From Paraburkholderia sp. Tr-20389 (GTDB lineage: Bacteria; Pseudomonadota; Gammaproteobacteria; Burkholderiales; Burkholderiaceae): DNA of 64,000 nt. Position 1 is the stretch's first letter; every line of letters starts with the position of its first letter. The DNA is taken from assembly GCF_017104565.1 (NCBI RefSeq), contig NZ_JAAGPD010000033.1, positions 62,001 through 126,000 on the forward strand. The letters run 5' to 3'. Under the pieces are notes generated by a model, which saw only the letters and a list, made by a program, of their open reading frames with translations, searched no databases and had not been told where the DNA came from. The translations under genes and the position numbers were made by a program. This document shows, in pieces, positions 1-9,310 of the stretch.

Positions 1-471
1 GCGCGCAACGGCGAAGAGGCGCCGTCGGCGGTGTCTTGCAGGTTGCTCGAAGGAGTGTTCTCGAAGTTCATAGCTGTGCCGGTGTATGGGTGTATCGCTG
101 GATCGATAGAGCGCGTCACCTTATCACCGCTTTCCGAAATGAGCAGACGGATTGCACAGACCGCGCTGCGCGCGTCAATCCGACCTTTCCCGTACTCCGT
201 TTCAGGGCACGCGAAAATTCTGCCGCATACCATCAGTGTTTTCCCAGCGTCCCGCCCGTCCGCATGCCCATAAGAAAATCAGATCGGATTGCACGATCTT
301 TGCAATGATCTCCGTCCCTTACGTTGGCTATCCTGTGCATGCGGCTGGGCTGCGTGCGATGCCGAAACGTTACGGCGCGAGCGCGCCGCCCGGACCGTCC
401 CTTCCCGTTGCGAGCGGCCGATAAGCACGCCGCATCGCGGCAATCCGACGACAACGACAGGAGACAGACAG
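1..471. other. Left-edge intergenic region
   Basis: No convincing complete gene lies here. On the minus strand an ATG at 69-71 opens a frame (beginning MNFENTPSS) that runs off the window edge without a stop. It could be the first 23 codons of a gene transcribed leftwards, but no Shine-Dalgarno sequence precedes it, so it is only a possibility. The remaining sequence up to 471 would hold the promoter of the downstream esterase; I do not see a clear -35/-10 pair. Confidence 0.4.
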
Positions 472-2319
472 ATGCGTGCGATCTGCAACGCAGGACCGCT
501 TGCGCCTTCTTCGCCAGCGACGGCCCGCGCCGGGCGCCTGGCAACGCTCATGAAGCATCGATTGATGCGCCACGTACTGACGCTGTTCGCCGTGTTCGTC
601 TCGTTGATGACGGCGCTCGCGTGGCCGTCGGGCGCGCATGCCGCATCGGGTCTCGCCAATCTGCCCGCCGTGATGCCCGCGATGAATTGCGCGGCCGTCG
701 CGAGCCTCGATCTCACGGGCGTGACGGACGGCACGGTCACGATCACATCGGCCGTCGTGCTGCCTGCGGGAACGGTGGTCGGCAATCGCACACTGCCTGC
801 CGCGATGTGCGACGTGAAGGGCACGATCGGACCGGGCGCATCGCTGTTCGAACTGCAACTGCCGACGCAAGGCTGGACACAGCGCTATCTGCAAACAGGC
901 TGCGGCGGCCTGTGCGGCAACCTCTCGATCAGCGCGCCGATGGCTTCGACCTGCGTGCCCGTCACCAACGGAACGATCGCGATGGCCGCGACCGACATGG
1001 GCCACGAAGGCGGCAACGACGGCTCATGGGCGCTCGATCCGAAGGCCAAGCTGGACTTCGCGTATCGCGGGGAGCACGCGACGGCGCAAGTGGCGAAGGC
1101 GATCATCAACAAGTTCTACGCGCGGCCCGCGAAGTACGCGTATTTCGACGGTTGCTCCGACGGCGGCCGCGAAGCGCTGATGGAAGCGCAGCGCTTTCCG
1201 GACGACTTCGACGGCATCGCGGCCGGTGCGCCCGCCAACGACCTGATCGTGCAGAACACCTTCCATCACGGCTGGGCCGTCGCTGCCAACATCGATCCGA
1301 ACACGGGCAAGTACATTCTGCTCGCGGGCAAGCTGCCGCTGATCCACGCAGCCGTGCTGAAGGCGTGCGACAGCATCGACGGCGTGACGGACGGCGTGGT
1401 CGACCGGCCGCAAGCGTGCCGTTTCGATCCCGCGACGCTGCTGTGCGCGAAGGGGCAGTCGTCCGCGACGTGCCTGTCCGCTGCGGAAGCGGATGTCGTG
1501 CGGAAGATTCATGACGGCGCGACGGACCCGAACGGCGCGCGTCTGGAGCCGTACGTTTCGCGCGAATGGGGTTCGGAGCTGAACTGGAGCCTCTTCGTGC
1601 CCGCGACGGATGCCGGACCTGGCGGCAGCATCAACTTCGTGATGCCGTTCCTGCGCTACCTCGACTACTTCAATGGCTCGAACGCGTCGGCAACATTCGG
1701 CGACCTGAAGTTCACGATCGATGCGTTCCTGAAGACCGTGCCGACGTCGAAATACCTCGCGGCCACCGATCCCGATCTGCAGCCATTCGAGCGCCGTGGC
1801 GGCAAGTTGCTGCTGTGGCATGGACTCGAAGATCAGCACATCTCGCCGCGTTCGACGATCGAGTACTACACGCAGATGAAGAACGTGATGGGCAGCGATC
1901 GTGTCGACAGCTTCGCGAAGCTTTATCTCTTCCCGGGCGTCGCGCATTGCGGCGGCGGAGACGGTCCGAACACGTTCGACATTCTGACGCCGCTGATGTC
2001 ATGGACGGAGACGGCCACGAAGCCAGGCAAGATCGTTGCATCGATCGTCGACTCGACGGGCCAGGCCACGCGTACGCGCCCGGTGTTCCCGTATCCCGCC
2101 GTCGCGCGTTACACGGGGTCGGGCAGCACCGACGACGCAGCCAACTTCGTCGCCGTGCAGGACAACACGCGTATCGATCTGAACTGGATCGGCGAGTGGC
2201 TGTACTCGCCGGGTTACGAGGCATGGTGTCAGGCGCAAGGCACGCAGCTGAACTGCACGGGCGGCAACAACTGGAGCAGCTACCGCAAGACGCAGATCCG
2301 CCGGGACAACAACCAGTGA
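472..2319 (+). CDS. Secreted tannase/feruloyl esterase family protein
   Basis: Predicted secreted alpha/beta hydrolase that cleaves ester bonds of plant phenolics such as galloyl or feruloyl esters. It is 615 residues with a basic N-terminus, a hydrophobic core (about residues 33-50) and a signal-peptidase-like AHA-A site near residue 57. The family nucleophile is visible as Ser229 in CSDGG, preceded by Cys228; the acid lies in HGLEDQHIS and the catalytic histidine in AHCGGGDG. The Cys next to Ser and the Cys next to His match the disulfide-linked CS-D-HC arrangement of tannases. The start at 472 is chosen because AGGAG lies 8 bases upstream; ATG at 550 would give a more normal signal peptide and remains possible. 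It stands alone, convergent with the next gene. Substrate cannot be decided from sequence. Confidence 0.88.
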   Translation: MRAICNAGPLAPSSPATARAGRLATLMKHRLMRHVLTLFAVFVSLMTALAWPSGAHAASGLANLPAVMPAMNCAAVASLDLTGVTDGTVTITSAVVLPAGTVVGNRTLPAAMCDVKGTIGPGASLFELQLPTQGWTQRYLQTGCGGLCGNLSISAPMASTCVPVTNGTIAMAATDMGHEGGNDGSWALDPKAKLDFAYRGEHATAQVAKAIINKFYARPAKYAYFDGCSDGGREALMEAQRFPDDFDGIAAGAPANDLIVQNTFHHGWAVAANIDPNTGKYILLAGKLPLIHAAVLKACDSIDGVTDGVVDRPQACRFDPATLLCAKGQSSATCLSAAEADVVRKIHDGATDPNGARLEPYVSREWGSELNWSLFVPATDAGPGGSINFVMPFLRYLDYFNGSNASATFGDLKFTIDAFLKTVPTSKYLAATDPDLQPFERRGGKLLLWHGLEDQHISPRSTIEYYTQMKNVMGSDRVDSFAKLYLFPGVAHCGGGDGPNTFDILTPLMSWTETATKPGKIVASIVDSTGQATRTRPVFPYPAVARYTGSGSTDDAANFVAVQDNTRIDLNWIGEWLYSPGYEAWCQAQGTQLNCTGGNNWSSYRKTQIRRDNNQ

Positions 2320-2341
2320 CCCAGGCGTTGCGCGGCCGTCT

Positions 2342-3199
2342 TCAGGTCGTCGCAACGAGAAACGCTTCGCCCGTCGACGGCCGCAGGCCATCCGGTCGAC
2401 GGGCGAAGTAGCGTCCGGCGAGGTCGCCTGTCGACACGTACTCGACGCGTCTGAAGCCTGCTTTGTGCGCGAGCGCCAGCATCTCGTCCGGCGCGAAGAA
2501 GCTGATGAACGGCGTGCCCGCTGCACGCGCGCGCTCGTACACGTACTCGTGCTGCGCGCGTTCCGCGGGATCGATCAGATCGAGCGGCAGCAGGAAGGTC
2601 ATTGCGAGCGTCGATCCGGGCGCCAGCTTCGCGATCTGACGCAAGGTGGCCAGATTCGCGTCGCGCGTCAGGTACATCGACACGCCCGTCGACGCGATCA
2701 CGGCGGGCGCGTTCGTGTCGAAGCCTGCATGCGCGATCTGTTCCCACCACGACTGGCCTGCTTCGAAATCGACGGGCACGAGCCGCAGCCAGTCAGGCAC
2801 ACCGTAGCCGAGTTCGATCAGGCGATTGCGCTTCCACGCCTGCGCGCCGGGCCGGTCCACTTCGAAAACGGTCAGACGCGACGCGCTCTCAGGCTTGCGC
2901 TGCGCGAACGTATCGAGCCCCGCGCCGAGAATCACGTATTGCTCGACGCCTCGATCGCGCTGTTGCGCGACCAGATCTTCGATGAAGCGAGCGCGGCCCA
3001 CGATCGACGCGCGATAGCCGCGCGTGCCCTCCGCATCCATGTCGGGACGGTTGCGCCAGTCTGCATCGGGCGCCGCGAGGCGCAGGCCGATTGGGTCGTC
3101 GAGCACATGGGGCGCCGCGTCGACCTCGACGTGCATCGCGCGCCACAATGCGACGCGTATGGCCGTGCTGTCCGGCGCAACAGTCTGATCGTCCTGCAT
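2342..3199 (-). CDS. Class I SAM-dependent methyltransferase, leucine carboxyl methyltransferase (PPM) type
   Basis: 285-residue protein resembling bacterial members of the leucine carboxyl methyltransferase/Ppm1 family, which transfer a methyl group from S-adenosylmethionine to carboxylates or small molecules; the substrate here is unknown. The SAM-binding motif reads YVILGAGLDTFAQR, followed by FEVDRP (the acidic residue that holds the ribose) and ASTGVSMYL. The start at 3199 is preceded by GGGAG at good distance, which favours it over longer in-frame starts. The gene is convergent with the esterase (22 bases between stop codons) and divergent from the ABC exporter operon. There is no signal peptide, so it is cytoplasmic. 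Confidence 0.82.
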   Translation of the reverse strand: MQDDQTVAPDSTAIRVALWRAMHVEVDAAPHVLDDPIGLRLAAPDADWRNRPDMDAEGTRGYRASIVGRARFIEDLVAQQRDRGVEQYVILGAGLDTFAQRKPESASRLTVFEVDRPGAQAWKRNRLIELGYGVPDWLRLVPVDFEAGQSWWEQIAHAGFDTNAPAVIASTGVSMYLTRDANLATLRQIAKLAPGSTLAMTFLLPLDLIDPAERAQHEYVYERARAAGTPFISFFAPDEMLALAHKAGFRRVEYVSTGDLAGRYFARRPDGLRPSTGEAFLVATT

Positions 3200-3412
3200 G
3201 ATGTCTCCCTCGGAATTGGAATGCCAACGACGTGAATCTAAAACGGCGGTGCACGTGCTTGTCAACATCGGCGCGATGCGCGTCGATGCAGGCTGCATAG
3301 GCGTTTTTCGTGCGAGCGCTGTTGCAGCGCAAACGGAATACCCGGCGGACGCAAGCGCCGGCAAGACGCGGCGCTATACTGTGTGCCCGTCTCTATCCGA
3401 CGACATAACAAA

Positions 3413-4621
3413 TTGGCAGATCACGATCTGAAGCGGCTGAAAATCGACCGGCCCGCCGTTGCTACGGGCGGCCGCCGGCGTAACTGGATCGGCTACGGGG
3501 CCGTCGCGCTGATCCTCATTGGCGCGCTCGTCATCGCGCTCCGGCTCGCCGGGCCGCAAGCCGTCGACACCACGACCGTGGTCTCGGCCTATCCTTCGCA
3601 AACCTACACGCTGCTCAACGCGACGGGCTACGTCGTGCCGCAGCGCAAGGCTGCCGTCGCGTCGAAGGCGCAAGGGCGGCTCGAATGGCTCGGCGTGCTG
3701 GAAGGTACGCGGGTCAAGAAAGACGAAGTGATCGCGCGGATCGAGAGCGCGGACGTGTCGGCGTCGCTTGCGCAGGCGAAGGCGCAGATCAAGGTTGCGC
3801 AGGCGAACCTTGCGCTGCAGCAGGCCGAACTGAAGAACGCCGAAATCAATCTGCGCCGCTCGAAAATTCTTGCACCGAACGGCGCGATCCCCGCGACGCA
3901 GTACGACGCAGACGTCGCGCGCTACGACAAGGCGGTAGCCTCGGTCGACAACAGCCGCGCCGCGATCGTGTCCGCGCAGGCGAATGCGCAGGCCGCGCAG
4001 GTCGCCGTCGACCAGACCGTGATCCGCGCGCCGTTCGACGGCGTCGTGATCGAAAAGCATGCGAACGTCGGCGACAACATCACGCCGTTTTCGCAGGCGT
4101 CGGACAGCAAAGGCGCTGTCGTGACGATCGCCGACATGGACACGCTCGAAGTCGAAGCCGACGTCGCGGAATCGAACATCGCGAAGATCGCCGTGAACGC
4201 GCCGTGCGAAATCCAGCTCGACGCGCTGCCCAATGTGCGCCTCGCGGGCAGCGTGTCGCGCATCGTGCCGACCGTCGACCGCTCGAAGGCGACGGTGCTC
4301 GTCAAGGTGCGTTTCGTCGATCACGACGAGCGCGTGCTGCCCGACATGAGCGCGAAGATCGCGTTCCTGTCGAAGCCGGTGCCGCCCGAAGACCGCAAGC
4401 CGGTCGTGGCCGTGCAGCCGGCTGCGATCGTCGAGCGCAATGGTCGCAAGGTGGTGTTCGCCGTCAAGGACGACACCGCGCGCGAAGTGCCCGTCACGAC
4501 GGGCGAGACGCTCGGCGAACTGGTCGCGGTCAGCGGCGTGCATCCCGGCGACGTACTGGTGCGCGCGCCGAACGAGCACATCAAGGACGGCGCCAAAGTC
4601 TCCGTGGCGAAGAAACAGTGA
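3413..4621 (+). CDS. HlyD/MacA-type periplasmic adaptor of an ABC exporter
   Basis: Membrane-fusion protein that would link an inner-membrane ABC transporter to an outer-membrane channel. A short cytoplasmic N-terminus is followed by one membrane anchor (YGAVALILIGALVIAL). Then come a lipoyl-like half (ATGYVVPQRKAAV), an Ala/Gln-rich alpha-hairpin (AQAKAQIKVAQANLALQQ) and the matching half-motif TVIRAPFDGVVIEKHANVGD, a hallmark of the family. The start is uncertain: TTG at 3413 gives LADHDLKRLKID, the usual-looking N-terminus, while GTG at 3383 is in frame further upstream; neither has a strong ribosome-binding site. The stop codon overlaps the GTG start of the ATPase gene, so it is first in a four-gene operon. 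Confidence 0.88.
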   Translation: MADHDLKRLKIDRPAVATGGRRRNWIGYGAVALILIGALVIALRLAGPQAVDTTTVVSAYPSQTYTLLNATGYVVPQRKAAVASKAQGRLEWLGVLEGTRVKKDEVIARIESADVSASLAQAKAQIKVAQANLALQQAELKNAEINLRRSKILAPNGAIPATQYDADVARYDKAVASVDNSRAAIVSAQANAQAAQVAVDQTVIRAPFDGVVIEKHANVGDNITPFSQASDSKGAVVTIADMDTLEVEADVAESNIAKIAVNAPCEIQLDALPNVRLAGSVSRIVPTVDRSKATVLVKVRFVDHDERVLPDMSAKIAFLSKPVPPEDRKPVVAVQPAAIVERNGRKVVFAVKDDTAREVPVTTGETLGELVAVSGVHPGDVLVRAPNEHIKDGAKVSVAKKQ

Positions 4622-5325
4622 GCGCGCCAAACCCCGCCACGCCGCCGCTCGTCGAGATCCGGCACCTCGTGAAGTCGTACCGTCGCGGCGTGCAGACCGT
4701 GCCCGTGCTGTCCGATATCACGCTTGCGATCGGCGAAGGCGATTTCATCGCGCTGATGGGGCCGTCCGGCTCGGGCAAGAGCACGCTGCTGAATCTGATC
4801 GCGGGTATCGACCGGCCGGACGACGGCGAATTGAGCGTCGGCGGGCTGGATATCACGCGGCTGTCGGAGTCGGCGCTCGCGCAATGGCGCGCGGCGCATG
4901 TCGGCTTCATCTTCCAGTTCTACAACCTGATGCCCGTGTTGACGGCATTCGAGAACATCGAATTGCCGCTCATGCTCACGCGCCTGTCGCGCAAGGAGCG
5001 CCGCGAGCGCGTCAGTCTCGTGCTCGACATGGTGAATCTCGGCAATCGCGCGCATCACTATCCGTCGGAGTTGTCGGGCGGACAGCAACAGCGCGTCGCG
5101 ATTGCGCGCGCGTTGATCACCGACCCGACGCTGATCGTCGCCGACGAACCCACGGGTGACCTAGACCGCGCCTCCGCCGAAGAAATCCTCTCGATGATGC
5201 AACGCCTGAACCGCGAACTGGGCAAGACGATCATCATGGTGACGCACGACGCGCATGCGGCGGGTGCCGCCAACGCGCTCGTGCATCTGGAGAAGGGGGA
5301 GCTGATCGATGGCAGCAGAAACTGA
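4618..5325 (+). CDS. ABC transporter ATP-binding protein (MacB/LolD-like)
   Basis: 235-residue ATPase of the MacB/LolD/FtsE type that powers mechanotransmission rather than classical substrate transport. Visible motifs are Walker A GPSGSGKST, the Q-loop in FIFQFYNLMP, the signature LSGGQQQR, Walker B LIVADEPTGDLD and the switch histidine in MVTHD. The GTG start overlaps the stop of the adaptor gene (GTGA), indicating translational coupling. Two FtsX-like permease genes follow, so the ATPase dimer probably pairs with a permease heterodimer. The transported molecule is unknown; candidates are lipids, lipopeptides or toxic compounds. Confidence 0.93.
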   Translation: MSAPNPATPPLVEIRHLVKSYRRGVQTVPVLSDITLAIGEGDFIALMGPSGSGKSTLLNLIAGIDRPDDGELSVGGLDITRLSESALAQWRAAHVGFIFQFYNLMPVLTAFENIELPLMLTRLSRKERRERVSLVLDMVNLGNRAHHYPSELSGGQQQRVAIARALITDPTLIVADEPTGDLDRASAEEILSMMQRLNRELGKTIIMVTHDAHAAGAANALVHLEKGELIDGSRN

Positions 5326-5346
5326 ACCCCGCGCCGGCGCGCAATC

Positions 5347-6501
5347 ATGTACCTGCTGAAGCTGATCACGCGCAACGCGCTGCGTCACAAGTTGCGCACG
5401 ACGCTGACCGTGCTCGGTCTGACGATCGCGGTGCTCGCCTTCGGGCTGCTGCATACGGTCGTCGACGCGTGGTACGCGGGCGCGGCGGCGGCATCGAATG
5501 CGCGGCTCGTGACGCGCAATGCGATCTCGCTCACGTTCCCGCTGCCGCTGAGCTACGAGAACCGCATTCGCGGCGTGGAAGGCGTGACGATGGTCGCGCG
5601 GTCGAGCTGGTTCGGCGGCATCTACCGCGAGCCGAAAAATTTCTTCGCGCAGTTCGCCGTGTCGGACAACTATCTCGACCTGTATCCGGAGTTTCTGCTG
5701 CCCGCGCAGCAGCGCTCGGACTACGAGCGCGACCGCAAAGGCTGCCTGATCGGCAGGCAGCTTGCGACGGCCTACGGCTTCAAGGTCGGCGACGTGATTC
5801 CCATCAAGGGGACGATCTATCCGGGCACGTGGGAATTCGTCGTGCGCGGCATTCTGGACGGCCGCGACGAATCGACGATCACGCGTCAGATGATCTTCCA
5901 CTGGGACTATCTGAACGAAAGCGTGCGCAAGATGCCGGGGCGCAAAGCGGATCAGGTCGGCGTGTACGTGGTCGGCATCGACAATCCTGACGATGCCGCC
6001 GAAATCTCGCGGCGCGTCGACAGCGTGTTCAAGAACTCGCTCGCCGAAACGCTGACGGAAACGGAGCAGGCGTTCCAGCTCGGCTTCGTCGCGATGTCGA
6101 ATCAGATCATCGCGGCGATCCAGCTCGTGTCGTATGTGGTGATCGTGATCATCATGGCCGTGATGGCGAACGCGATGGCGATGAGCGCGCGCGAGCGCAC
6201 CGTCGAATACGCGACGCTCAAGGCGCTCGGCTTCGGGCCGGGCTTTCTCGCGCTGCTGATGTTCGGCGAGTCGCTGACCATCTGCACGGTCGGCGCGGGG
6301 CTCGGCATGCTCGCGACGCCGCCCGCCGCCGCCTTCTTCAAGCAGGCGACGGGCGGTGTGTTCCCGGTGTTCACCGTGTCGCGCGACACGATGCTGCAAC
6401 AGGCGGCGTGCGCGCTCGTTGTCGGGCTGGCGGCCGCCGTCATTCCGGCGTTGCAGGCGGCGCGCGTGCGGATCGTCGAAGGCCTGCGGGCGATCGGCTA
6501 A
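5347..6501 (+). CDS. FtsX-like ABC transporter permease (first)
   Basis: 384-residue permease with the MacB/FtsX plan. One N-terminal membrane helix (TVLGLTIAVLAFGLLHTV) is followed by a large periplasmic domain (about residues 50-255) and three C-terminal helices, the first reading IAAIQLVSYVVIVIIMAV. The cytoplasmic motif ERTVEYATLKALGFGPG after that helix is the usual coupling segment of the FtsX family. The gene follows the ATPase by 21 bases and precedes a second permease by 24. Two different permeases in one operon suggest a heterodimeric transporter, as in LolCDE-like and many uncharacterised MacB-like systems. Confidence 0.9.
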   Translation: MYLLKLITRNALRHKLRTTLTVLGLTIAVLAFGLLHTVVDAWYAGAAAASNARLVTRNAISLTFPLPLSYENRIRGVEGVTMVARSSWFGGIYREPKNFFAQFAVSDNYLDLYPEFLLPAQQRSDYERDRKGCLIGRQLATAYGFKVGDVIPIKGTIYPGTWEFVVRGILDGRDESTITRQMIFHWDYLNESVRKMPGRKADQVGVYVVGIDNPDDAAEISRRVDSVFKNSLAETLTETEQAFQLGFVAMSNQIIAAIQLVSYVVIVIIMAVMANAMAMSARERTVEYATLKALGFGPGFLALLMFGESLTICTVGAGLGMLATPPAAAFFKQATGGVFPVFTVSRDTMLQQAACALVVGLAAAVIPALQAARVRIVEGLRAIG

Positions 6502-6525
6502 ACGGAAAGCTAAAGGGAAAAGCGC

Positions 6526-7692
6526 GTGGCAATTCCGCTCTCGTACATCGCCCGCAACCTGTGGACCCGCCGTCTCACCACGGCGCTCACGGCTGGCGGC
6601 CTCGCGCTCGTGGTGTTCGTGTTCGCGACGGTGCTGATGCTCGACGCCGGTCTCAAGAAGACGCTCGTGTCGACGGGCGAGCAGGACAACGCCGTCGTGA
6701 TCCGCAAGGGCGCGGAGACGGAGGTGCAGAGCGCGATCGACCGCGGGCAGGCCAACGTGATCGAAATGCATCCGGCCGTGGCGATGGGCGGCGACGGGAT
6801 GCGGATGGCGTCGAAGGAATCCGTCGTGCTGATCTCGCTGCTGAAGCTCGGCACGGGCAAGCCGTCGAACGTCGTGATTCGCGGCGTGTCGCCCGCGGGC
6901 ATGAGCTTGCGGCCGCAGGTGAAGCTCGCATCCGGGCGCATGTTCAGTCCCGGCTCGTCGGAGATCGTGGTCGGCAGCAGCATCGCGAAGGGTTTCAGCG
7001 GCACGCAGCTAGGGGAGCACCTGCACTTCGCGCAACGCGACTGGACGGTGGTCGGCACCTTCGACGCGGGCGGCAGCGGTTTCGATTCGGAAATCTGGGG
7101 CGATGTCGATCAGTTGATGCAGTCGTTCCGGCGCACCAGCTATTCGTCGATGGTGGTGCGGCTTGCACAATCCGACCAGTTCGAACAGTTTCGCGCCGAT
7201 CTCGACGTCGATCCGCGCCTCGCGGAAGAAGCGAAGCGCGAGCAGACCTTCTACAGCGACCAGTCGAAGGCGCTGTCCAGTTTCCTCAATATTCTCGGCA
7301 TCACGTTGTCGACGATCTTTTCGATTGCCGCGATGATCGGCGCGATGATCACGATGTACGCGTCGGTCGCCAATCGCGTCGCGGAGATCGGCACGTTGCG
7401 CGCACTCGGATTTCAGCGCGCGAACGTGCTGGCCGCGTTTCTGATCGAGGCGATGCTGCTGGGGCTGGTGGGCGGCCTGGCGGGTCTGGGCTGCGCGGCG
7501 TTCATGCAGTTCGCGTCGTTTTCCACCACCAACTTCCAGACCTTCGCGGACCTGTCGTTCCGCTTCGTACTCACACCGTCGATCGTCGGGAAGACGCTGC
7601 TGTTTGCGACGACGATGGGGCTCGTCGGCGGATTTCTGCCGGCGATGCGCGCGGCGCGGATGAATATCGTTGATGCGTTGCGCGCGCGCTGA
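6526..7692 (+). CDS. FtsX-like ABC transporter permease (second)
   Basis: 388-residue partner of the preceding permease with the same topology: N-terminal helix (TAGGLALVVFVFATVLML), periplasmic domain to about residue 255, then three helices. The coupling motif is NRVAEIGTLRALGFQRA, closer to the canonical FtsX/LolE form than that of its neighbour. It starts with GTG, preceded by AAAGGGAAAAGC. It is the last gene of the adaptor-ATPase-permease-permease operon and converges with the YciI-like gene, only 6 bases separating the stop codons. No outer-membrane channel gene is nearby, so a housekeeping TolC-like protein may be used. Confidence 0.9.
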   Translation: MAIPLSYIARNLWTRRLTTALTAGGLALVVFVFATVLMLDAGLKKTLVSTGEQDNAVVIRKGAETEVQSAIDRGQANVIEMHPAVAMGGDGMRMASKESVVLISLLKLGTGKPSNVVIRGVSPAGMSLRPQVKLASGRMFSPGSSEIVVGSSIAKGFSGTQLGEHLHFAQRDWTVVGTFDAGGSGFDSEIWGDVDQLMQSFRRTSYSSMVVRLAQSDQFEQFRADLDVDPRLAEEAKREQTFYSDQSKALSSFLNILGITLSTIFSIAAMIGAMITMYASVANRVAEIGTLRALGFQRANVLAAFLIEAMLLGLVGGLAGLGCAAFMQFASFSTTNFQTFADLSFRFVLTPSIVGKTLLFATTMGLVGGFLPAMRAARMNIVDALRAR

Positions 7693-7698
7693 CGCCGG

Positions 7699-8136
7699 TT
7701 ACTTCGCTTTGCTCGCCTGCTGATCGATCTCCGCGCGCAGCCGGTCTTCCTGCTCGCGCAACTCGGGCGTGAACTCGTCGCCGAAATCTTCCGCCTCGAA
7801 TATCTGACGGATTTCGATTTCCGAATCGCCTTCCATCGGATTCGGGCAGCGCCGCACCCATTCGACGGCCTCGTCCATCGACTTCACCTTCCACAGCCAG
7901 AACCCGGCAATCAGTTCCTTCGTCTCAGCAAACGGACCGTCGATCACTGTCCGCTTCTCGCCGGAAAAGCGCACCCGCTTGCCACGCGAACTCGGATGCA
8001 GGCCTTCGCCCGCCTGCATGATGCCCGCCTTGACGAGTTCCTCGTTGAACTGGCCCATCGCCGCCAGCAATTCGGTGCTGGGCATCTTGTACGCTTCCGA
8101 ATCGGTCGTCGCCTTCACGATCACCATGACTCGCAT
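7699..8136 (-). CDS. YciI-like (DGPF domain) protein
   Basis: 145-residue cytoplasmic protein of the YCII/DGPF family, a dimeric ferredoxin-like fold of mostly unknown function sometimes fused or linked to extracytoplasmic-function sigma factors. The family-naming motif is present as VIDGPFAETKE, followed by the hydrophobic strand ELIAGFWLWKVKSMDEAVEW and the conserved RCPNP. The start at 8136 (MRVMVIVKA) is preceded by AGGAGAAC; an upstream in-frame ATG at 8190 lacks a good site. The gene lies immediately downstream of a LysR gene on the same strand, but I see no sign that the two are functionally linked. Confidence 0.82.
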   Translation of the reverse strand: MRVMVIVKATTDSEAYKMPSTELLAAMGQFNEELVKAGIMQAGEGLHPSSRGKRVRFSGEKRTVIDGPFAETKELIAGFWLWKVKSMDEAVEWVRRCPNPMEGDSEIEIRQIFEAEDFGDEFTPELREQEDRLRAEIDQQASKAK

Positions 8137-8233
8137 CGTTGTTCTCCTGAGTGTGTTGTCGAAGCCGCGCGAAATCGCGGCCTTCATCACGACGACGTTC
8201 GAGCGCTGCCGGGATCGACAGCGTCACGCAAGT

Positions 8234-9208
8234 TTATTTCTTCTTGCGACGCGCGGCACCGTCCGCGCGGGCGGTTTTCCACTGCGGTTTGCGTTTGACC
8301 CGTGCTTCGGCCCGCTGCGCGTCCGCCCATTCCCGGATCATTGCGACCAGCGCGCGCAAGCCGGCCGGCGCGTGCCGGCGCCCCGGATAGTAGAGGCACA
8401 GGCCGTCGAGCGGCGGTGTCCAGTCGTCGAGCACGCGAATCAGCGTGCCCGCTTCGAGATCGGCGGCGACGGTCCACTCGCTCAGATACGTGAGGCCGAC
8501 GCCGGCGCGCGCGGCGTCGAGCATCAGGCCGGATTCGTCGAGCGTCAGCGCGCCCTTGCCGTCGATCCGCACCGTCTCGCCATGCCGCTCGAACTCCCAT
8601 TGATAAATCGTGCCGCTCGGCATACGCGTGCGGATGCAGCGGTGCTGATCGAGATCGTGGGGCGTGCGTGGCGGCGTGTGCTGCGCGAAATACGCGGGGC
8701 TTCCCACCACCGCAAAGCGCTGCCTGTCGCCGAACGGCACGGCGATCATGTCCTGCGGCACTGTTTCGGCGAGACGGATACCCGCATCGAAGCCTTCGAC
8801 GACGATATCGATCAGCCTGCCTTCCGTGACGATGTCGAGTTTCATCTCCGGATAGCGCTCGAGGAACGCGATGAAAACGGGCATCGCCTGATGCGCCGCG
8901 CCCACCGACGTGTTGATGCGCAGCGTGCCGCTCGGCGTGTCGCGAAAGCTGCCCGCCTGTTCGAGCGCGACGCGGATGCTGGACAGCGCGGGCGCCACGC
9001 TGTCGACGAATTGCGCGCCCGCTTCCGATAGCGACACGCTGCGCGTCGTACGGTTGAACAGGCGCACGCCGATGCGCGCTTCGAGCCCCGCCACCGCGTG
9101 ACTCAGCGCCGACGTCGAGACGCTCAGTTCGTTGGCGGCGGCGCGAAAGCTGCGATGGCGCGCGACAGCCAGTACCGCTTCCAGTTCGGTCATGCCCGTC
9201 GTTTTCAT
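8234..9208 (-). CDS. LysR-family transcriptional regulator
   Basis: 324-residue LysR-type regulator. The N-terminal winged helix-turn-helix is clear: SFRAAANELSVSTSALSHAVAGLE, then RLFNRTTRSVSLSEAG. The effector-binding domain begins around residue 90 with GTLRINTSVGAAHQ. It belongs to the CrgA/DsdC-like subgroup that often represses or activates divergent dehydrogenase genes. The C-terminus is unusually basic (ending ARRKKK). It is transcribed away from an aldehyde dehydrogenase gene with 102 bases between the two starts, the standard arrangement for a LysR regulator and its target, so it probably controls that gene. Confidence 0.9.
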   Translation of the reverse strand: MKTTGMTELEAVLAVARHRSFRAAANELSVSTSALSHAVAGLEARIGVRLFNRTTRSVSLSEAGAQFVDSVAPALSSIRVALEQAGSFRDTPSGTLRINTSVGAAHQAMPVFIAFLERYPEMKLDIVTEGRLIDIVVEGFDAGIRLAETVPQDMIAVPFGDRQRFAVVGSPAYFAQHTPPRTPHDLDQHRCIRTRMPSGTIYQWEFERHGETVRIDGKGALTLDESGLMLDAARAGVGLTYLSEWTVAADLEAGTLIRVLDDWTPPLDGLCLYYPGRRHAPAGLRALVAMIREWADAQRAEARVKRKPQWKTARADGAARRKKK

Positions 9209-9310
9209 TGTCCTGTTTTGCTCAATAGGTCATGTCCGATTGTACGGCTAGTCGGTTCAATCGCGCGCCGCTATCTTTATGCCATCGGAAGCACGTTACG
9301 GGATACGCAG

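Noticed and set aside
5161-6771. 536-codon antisense frame over the ABC exporter genes
   Set aside because: Arg/His-rich shadow translation; the opposite strand has clear ABC domains.
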